Shown: positions 8,393-11,269 of the stretch, piece by piece
How positions within the stretch are numbered: position 1 is the first letter of the stretch
How the letters are laid out: the number at the start of each line of letters is the position of its first letter
NCBI GenBank assembly: GCA_902477645.1
Contig: CABSIA010000100.1
Location: forward strand, 1-11,269
Length of the DNA stretch: 11,269 bases
Reading direction: 5' to 3'
Source: an uncultured Prevotella sp.
GTDB taxonomy: Bacteria; Bacteroidota; Bacteroidia; Bacteroidales; Bacteroidaceae
Program-made: the position numbers and the translations under genes
The notes under the pieces: generated by a model
Told to the model about the DNA's origin: nothing
Databases searched by the model: none
What the model saw: only the letters and a program-made list of their open reading frames with translations

Positions 8393-8400
8393 CAAATTTG
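8393..8400 (-). promoter_or_regulatory. Weak candidate -7 box (CAAATTTG) for the GH76-GH43 gene
   Basis: CAAATTTG on the minus strand differs from TAnnTTTG only at the first base and lies 45 bases upstream of the ATG at 8348, a usual distance. The imperfect box fits an activator-dependent promoter or one altered by the neighbouring insertion. The inverted repeat at 8404-8442 lies directly upstream, where an activator would bind. Confidence 0.3.
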
Positions 8401-8403
8401 AGT

Positions 8404-8442
8404 AAAGCGTAGCGAACAGACTGAAAAAGCGTTCGTTACGCT
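8404..8442. promoter_or_regulatory. 12-bp inverted repeat upstream of the GH76-GH43 gene, candidate operator
   Basis: AGCGTAGCGAAC at 8406-8417 pairs with GTTCGTTACGCT at 8431-8442 with one G:T mismatch, 13 bases apart. On the minus strand the left arm reads TCTGTTCGCTACGC, sharing TCTGTTC and the final GC with the TCTGTTCATTTAGC repeat at 647-660. Its place just upstream of the candidate promoter fits an activator site. On the plus strand it is followed by ATATTTTT, so it could instead be a terminator, although no plus-strand gene precedes it closely. Confidence 0.4.
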
Positions 8443-8530
8443 ATATTTTTCTCTTGTTCAAAAGCCAAGAAGAGACAGAATATGGACAAACGCAGCAAAA
8501 GTTCAGTTACTTTATCATTACCCGTGCGAT

Positions 8531-8565
8531 GATGCAAATTTCTTGCGAAACCTAAATTTTGCATC
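8531..8565. repeat. Inverted repeat with core-like AnnTTTGC arms, candidate attachment-site or integrase-binding region
   Basis: GATGCAAA at 8531-8538 is mirrored by TTTGCATC at 8558-8565; with one unpaired T (8557) the pairing extends three more base pairs inward, leaving a 12-base loop. Each arm contains AAATTTGC or AAATTTTGC, similar to the right part of the GTAnnTTTGC core used by CTnDOT-type integrases. It lies about 70-105 bases upstream of the integrase start, where an element end is expected. Whether it is the crossover site is unknown. Confidence 0.35.
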
Positions 8566-8593
8566 GTTTGGCGTTATGTGTCGTATCTGTCGG

Positions 8594-8637
8594 TAACTCA
8601 CTATGAATTAATTTTGTAACCAAAAAAAAGTGAGTTA
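8594..8637. promoter_or_regulatory. 9-bp inverted repeat bracketing the integrase promoter and start codon
   Basis: TAACTCACT at 8594-8602 is the exact reverse complement of AGTGAGTTA at 8629-8637. The left arm is just upstream of the -7 box at 8609-8616 and the right arm ends on the first base of the integrase ATG. A repressor bridging the arms, or an RNA/DNA structure masking the start, could limit integrase expression; neither is shown. Confidence 0.5.
8609..8616 (+). promoter_or_regulatory. Bacteroidetes -7 promoter box (TAATTTTG) for the integrase
   Basis: TAATTTTG fits TAnnTTTG exactly and lies 20 bases before the ATG at 8637, giving a leader of perhaps 13-15 bases. The -33 region has no TTTG. 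The leader is A-rich without a Shine-Dalgarno. Confidence 0.5.
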
Positions 8638-9872
8638 TGAGAAGTACATTTAAGGTATTGTTCTACGTGAAGAAAGGCAGTGAGAAACCCAACGGCAACC
8701 TGCCTTTGATGTGTCGCATTACGGTGGACGGAGAGATTAAGCAGTTCAGTTGCAAGATGGATGTTCCCTTGCGCCTGTGGGACGTGAAGAACAACCGTGC
8801 TTCGGGTAAGAGTGCCGAAGCGCAAAGAATCAACCGTGCCGTTGACAAAATCAGAGTGGAGATAAACCGCCGTTATCAAGAGTTGATGCAGACGGACGGT
8901 TATGTCACTGCTGCCAAGTTGAAAGATGCCTATCTCGGCATCGGTATCAAACAGGAAACCTTGCTAAAACTGTTTGAACAACACAACAGCGAATTTGCCA
9001 AGAAAGTGGGACACAGCAGGGCAAAAGGAACATTCCGACGTTATGTTACCGTCTGCAAGCACATCCGTGAGTTCCTACCCCATACCTACAAGCGTGAAGA
9101 TATTCCGTTAAAAGAGTTGAACCTCTCGTTCATCAACGACTTCGAGTATTTCCTGCGTACTGAGAAAAAATGCCGCACCAATACCATTTGGGGCTACATG
9201 ATTGTGCTGAAACACATTATTTCCATAGCGAGGAATGACGGTCGTCTGCCGTTCAATCCCTTTGCAGGGTACATCAACTCTCCCGAAAGCGTGGACAGAG
9301 GGTATATTACGAGAGAGGAGATACACACAATGATGAACACCGATATGCCCGACAAGACACACGAGCTTGTCAGGGATTTATTTCTGTTCTCCACCTTTAC
9401 AGGTTTGGCATATTCCGATGTCAAGAACCTTACGGAAGACAACCTGCAAACATTCTTTGACGGAAATCTGTGGATTATCACCCGAAGAAAGAAAACTAAC
9501 ACGGAATCCAATATCCGATTGTTGGATGTTCCCCGAAAGATAATAGAGAAGTACAGGGGTATGACAAGAGATAATAAAGTATTCCCCATGCCGAGTAACA
9601 CGACTTGCAACAAGAAGCTGAAAGCCATTGCCAAGTTGTGCGGTATAAAAGTCCACTTGACCTATCATGTAGCAAGACATTCGGCAGCGACCACTGTGCT
9701 GTTATCCAACGGAGTACCCATTGAAACCGTCAGCCGACTTTTGGGACATACCAACATAAAAACGACCCAAATTTACGCAAAAATCACAGCCCAAAAGATT
9801 AGTCAGGATATGGAAACATTGTCGCACAAACTGGAGGATATGGAAAAGAACATTTGCAATGCCATTCAGTAA
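8637..9872 (+). CDS. int: Tyrosine recombinase (IntDOT-type site-specific integrase)
   Basis: 411 residues, the same length as I recall for IntDOT of CTnDOT. An N-terminal arm-binding beta-rich domain (residues 1-85, FKVLFYVKKG...CRITVDGEIKQFSCKMDVPLRLWD), a SAM-like core-binding domain (about 105-205) and a catalytic domain (about 220-400). Catalytic residues visible are Lys285/286 in TRRKKTNTE, H344 and R347 in TYHVARHSAAT, H371 in LLGHTNIKTTQ and nucleophile Y380 in IYAKI. The first conserved Arg of the family is replaced by Ala258 in FTGLAYSD. IntDOT and relatives also lack this Arg, so the change is a lineage mark and not evidence of inactivation. The enzyme should cut and rejoin the element ends and the chromosomal target. 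It is followed after 18 bp by the RhuM-like gene, probably in one transcript ending at 10438. Confidence 0.95.
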   Translation: MRSTFKVLFYVKKGSEKPNGNLPLMCRITVDGEIKQFSCKMDVPLRLWDVKNNRASGKSAEAQRINRAVDKIRVEINRRYQELMQTDGYVTAAKLKDAYLGIGIKQETLLKLFEQHNSEFAKKVGHSRAKGTFRRYVTVCKHIREFLPHTYKREDIPLKELNLSFINDFEYFLRTEKKCRTNTIWGYMIVLKHIISIARNDGRLPFNPFAGYINSPESVDRGYITREEIHTMMNTDMPDKTHELVRDLFLFSTFTGLAYSDVKNLTEDNLQTFFDGNLWIITRRKKTNTESNIRLLDVPRKIIEKYRGMTRDNKVFPMPSNTTCNKKLKAIAKLCGIKVHLTYHVARHSAATTVLLSNGVPIETVSRLLGHTNIKTTQIYAKITAQKISQDMETLSHKLEDMEKNICNAIQ

Positions 9873-9890
9873 CCCTTAAATCAAACGATA

Positions 9891-10280
9891 ATGAAAGAGG
9901 AAAGAAACATCATAACAATGAACGAGTTCGGCAATGTAGTTATGCCGAAAGATATACAGGCAACCGCCATGAGTGAGTGGGAGCTTTGCGAGTTGTTCAA
10001 TGTAACCGCCCCGACTATCAGGGCAGGGATAAAGACACTCTGCAAGAACGGCATTCTGAATGAGTGTGAGATAAGGCATACCATCCGACTGTCCGACAAG
10101 TGCAGCATGGAGGTTTACAGCCTTGAAACGATAATCGCCCTTGCGTTCCGTATCGGCACATACAGTGCGAAGCAGGTGCGCAATGCCGTTCTTGAAAGAC
10201 TGTACTTGCGAAAAGAGAAAACAAGCATCTTCTTTTCGCTGAACACCAACGGCATAGCCAAAGCCGAATACTTCTCGTAG
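9891..10280 (+). CDS. Small winged-helix protein with RhuM-like C-terminal segment, function unknown
   Basis: 129 residues, no signal peptide or membrane segment. Residues about 27-66 look like a helix-turn-helix (MSEWELCELFNVTAPTIRAG, then a short wing around NECEIRHTIRL). Residues about 73-104 (MEVYSLETIIALAFRIGTYS, AKQVRNAVLERL) resemble the RhuM family motif that includes YNLD-IIA-GYRVNS-A--FR-WAT, known from virulence-island and phage-related proteins of unknown function. A DNA-binding role in element control, perhaps as a repressor or excision factor, fits the position directly after the integrase, but is inferred. A second ATG lies at 9918; the first is preferred because it is close to the integrase stop and no Shine-Dalgarno decides between them. 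Confidence 0.75.
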   Translation: MKEERNIITMNEFGNVVMPKDIQATAMSEWELCELFNVTAPTIRAGIKTLCKNGILNECEIRHTIRLSDKCSMEVYSLETIIALAFRIGTYSAKQVRNAVLERLYLRKEKTSIFFSLNTNGIAKAEYFS

Positions 10281-10393
10281 CTGAATTGGTTGCACGACTG
10301 ACGGAATCCATTCATTCAGTCACGAATAGAGTAATCAAGCCAGCGTGTCAGCATATAATCTGACCGACATATCAACAGGAACTCCAATTTTTT

Positions 10394-10438
10394 CTCCCGA
10401 AAAGCGTAATCCCCACATTCGTTTTTTGGGAGTTTTTT
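10394..10438 (+). terminator. Intrinsic terminator of the integrase transcript
   Basis: CTCCCGAAAAGCG at 10394-10406 pairs over 13 positions with CGTTTTTTGGGAG at 10420-10432, counting two G:U pairs, with a 13-base loop and a following run of six T (10433-10438). It separates the integrase/RhuM-like transcript from the primase-helicase gene. Confidence 0.8.
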
Positions 10439-10547
10439 CGTCTGTCCTGCCCGACTTCCGTTCCAAACCATTGAAAGTTTTTTCTTCGGGGGCTATTTGT
10501 CACCGTTCTGCCGCGTTTTGCGTAACAACTTATCCGATAAATGCTTA

Positions 10548-10555
10548 TACTTTTG
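10548..10555 (+). promoter_or_regulatory. Bacteroidetes -7 promoter box (TACTTTTG) for the primase-helicase gene
   Basis: TACTTTTG fits TAnnTTTG and lies 35 bases before the ATG at 10591, giving a leader of about 28 bases. No TTTG is found at the usual -33 spacing. Together with the upstream terminator it marks a separate transcription unit. Confidence 0.6.
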
Positions 10556-10590
10556 TAGCTGGTATTTTTCAAACTTAAAACCATTTGATT

Positions 10591-11269
10591 ATGTCAGCTA
10601 ACAAACAACAAGACAGCCACAGACCGCCATCGGATGGTGGCATGGCAAAGGAGGAATTCATCCGAGTGGGGACTACGCTTTACAAGATTGTGGAGCAGCC
10701 CAAACTGAACGGAGGGTATGTAAGGAAACGCATAGCATGGAACAACGAAACCCTGCGCCAAGACTACGGCAAGGACTACATCGGCAGCGTTCCCAAGTAT
10801 GACGGCTTCTGCACCGTACCCGAACACATCGGCTACCATCCCGTGGTCGGCAAGTTCCTTAACCTCTATGAACCGATAGACCACCAACCTAAAGAGGGCG
10901 ATTTCTCGCATATCCAATCTTTGGTAGGTCACATCTTCGGGGAGCAATACGAGTTGGGCATGGACTACCTACAACTGCTCTACTTGTACCCCATTCAAAA
11001 GCTGCCTATCCTGCTGTTGGTATCAGAGGAACGCAACACAGGCAAAAGCACATTTCTGAATTTTCTAAAACTCCTATTTCAGAACAATGTAACCTTTAAC
11101 ACCAACGAGGATTTCCGTAGCCAATTCAATTCCGACTGGGCCGGCAAACTGCTTATCGTGGTGGACGAGGTGCTGCTCAACCGTAGGGAGGACAGCGAGC
11201 GGTTGAAGAACCTAAGCACCACACTTTCCTACAAGGTGGAAGCCAAAGGCAAAGACCGTGACGAGATAG
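10591..11269 (+). CDS. Primase-helicase family protein (SF3-like/DUF5906 type), N-terminal part
   Basis: 226 codons are present and the frame is open to the window edge. Residues about 23-95 are a basic/aromatic N-terminal region (FIRVGTTLYKIVEQ, WNNETLRQDYGKDYI). An ATPase module follows: a Walker A-like loop SEERNTGKST (145-154) and Walker B LLIVVDE (187-193), separated by about 40 residues, as in superfamily 3 helicases of replication proteins in plasmids, phages and mobile elements. The likely role is unwinding DNA for replication of the excised element. The C-terminal part, where further helicase motifs should lie, is missing. A later Met (residue 18) is possible, but the first ATG fits the promoter spacing. 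Confidence 0.8.
   Translation, partial: MSANKQQDSHRPPSDGGMAKEEFIRVGTTLYKIVEQPKLNGGYVRKRIAWNNETLRQDYGKDYIGSVPKYDGFCTVPEHIGYHPVVGKFLNLYEPIDHQPKEGDFSHIQSLVGHIFGEQYELGMDYLQLLYLYPIQKLPILLLVSEERNTGKSTFLNFLKLLFQNNVTFNTNEDFRSQFNSDWAGKLLIVVDEVLLNRREDSERLKNLSTTLSYKVEAKGKDRDEI

Larger units (their letters stand above)
8349..8636. other. Divergent intergenic region containing the mobile-element junction
   Basis: These 288 bases separate the GH76-GH43 gene from the integrase. There is no ORF and no tRNA gene. Three inverted repeats (8406-8442, 8531-8565, 8594-8637) and two possible promoter boxes are listed separately. The chromosome/element boundary must lie here but cannot be placed by eye. Sequences resembling the CTnDOT-type core GTAnnTTTGC are seen at 8392-8401 (minus), 8533-8542 (minus) and 8553-8562 (plus); each keeps AnnTTTGC and lacks the leading GT. 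Confidence 0.6.
10281..10590. other. Intergenic region with terminator and promoter
   Basis: These 310 bases hold a small inverted repeat after the stop codon (GACTGA 10296-10301, TCAGTC 10316-10321), a strong terminator (10394-10438) and a promoter box (10548-10555). Between 10440 and 10540 nothing further is recognised. A 77-codon open frame across the region is not supported because it spans the terminator and has no family resemblance. Confidence 0.7.
8531..11269 (+). mobile_element. Left end of an integrated mobile element with IntDOT-type integrase (incomplete)
   Basis: An integrase reading into the element, a small winged-helix protein and a primase-helicase follow one another on the plus strand, the usual order at an end of Bacteroides integrative or mobilisable elements. 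The left boundary is only approximate (between 8349 and about 8600) and the right end is outside the window. No mobilisation, conjugation, resistance or known excision gene is visible, so ICE, mobilisable element and phage-like satellite cannot be told apart. Confidence 0.7.

Noticed and set aside
8349..8636. tRNA gene as the element's attachment site
   Set aside because: No cloverleaf or TTCRANTC-type T-loop was seen; IntDOT-type elements do not require a tRNA target.
9876..10295. Minus-strand open frame of 139 codons opposite the RhuM-like gene
   Set aside because: The plus-strand frame has recognisable motifs, sits 18 bp after the integrase and uses normal codons; the minus-strand frame is a shadow.
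10345..10578. Plus-strand open frame of 77 codons
   Set aside because: It runs through an intrinsic terminator and the next gene's promoter box and resembles no family.
1..11269. CRISPR array, diversity-generating retroelement, or toxin-antitoxin pair
   Set aside because: No regular short repeats with spacers, no reverse transcriptase motifs and no paired small toxin/antitoxin genes were found on either strand.

Overview
The window looks like chromosome of a gut-type Bacteroidales bacterium (Bacteroides/Prevotella-like) with the left end of an integrated mobile element on its right side. Support comes from the protein families (a hybrid two-component system, GH43 and GH76-GH43 enzymes, a DUF4964/DUF4965-type secreted protein, an IntDOT-like tyrosine recombinase), from several TAnnTTTG promoter boxes of the Bacteroidetes type, and from the general lack of strong Shine-Dalgarno sequences.

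Region 1 (1-8348) is a carbohydrate-utilisation gene cluster. It holds the 5' end of a secreted glutaminase-A-like protein (minus strand), a 437-bp divergent intergenic region with a promoter and a long-range inverted repeat, a GH43-fold lipoprotein (801-1820, plus), a terminator region with overlapping alternative hairpins, a complete hybrid two-component sensor/regulator (2026-6015, minus), and a secreted GH76-GH43 two-domain enzyme (6159-8348, minus). No SusC/SusD pair lies inside the window. The likely logic is that the sensor binds a glycan fragment in the periplasm and switches on the neighbouring glycanase genes. The enzyme set (an alpha-1,6-mannanase-like domain plus a furanosidase-like domain) suggests a mannan carrying arabinofuranose or galactofuranose decoration, but this is inference.

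Region 2 (about 8443-11269) is the left end of a mobile element: non-coding DNA with several inverted repeats, a 411-residue IntDOT-type integrase, a small RhuM-like winged-helix protein 18 bp downstream, a strong intrinsic terminator, a new promoter, and the start of a primase-helicase cut off by the window edge. The element sits directly upstream of the GH76-GH43 gene, so it may have separated that gene from whatever was originally upstream.

The observations most worth following are: (a) the GH43 lipoprotein appears to have lost two of its three catalytic carboxylates while the second GH43 domain in the same window keeps all of them; (b) inverted repeats sharing a TCTGTTC-type half-site lie upstream of both glycoside hydrolase genes and could be the sensor's operator; (c) the nested hairpins at 1847-1912; (d) the arrangement of core-like inverted repeats at the element end.
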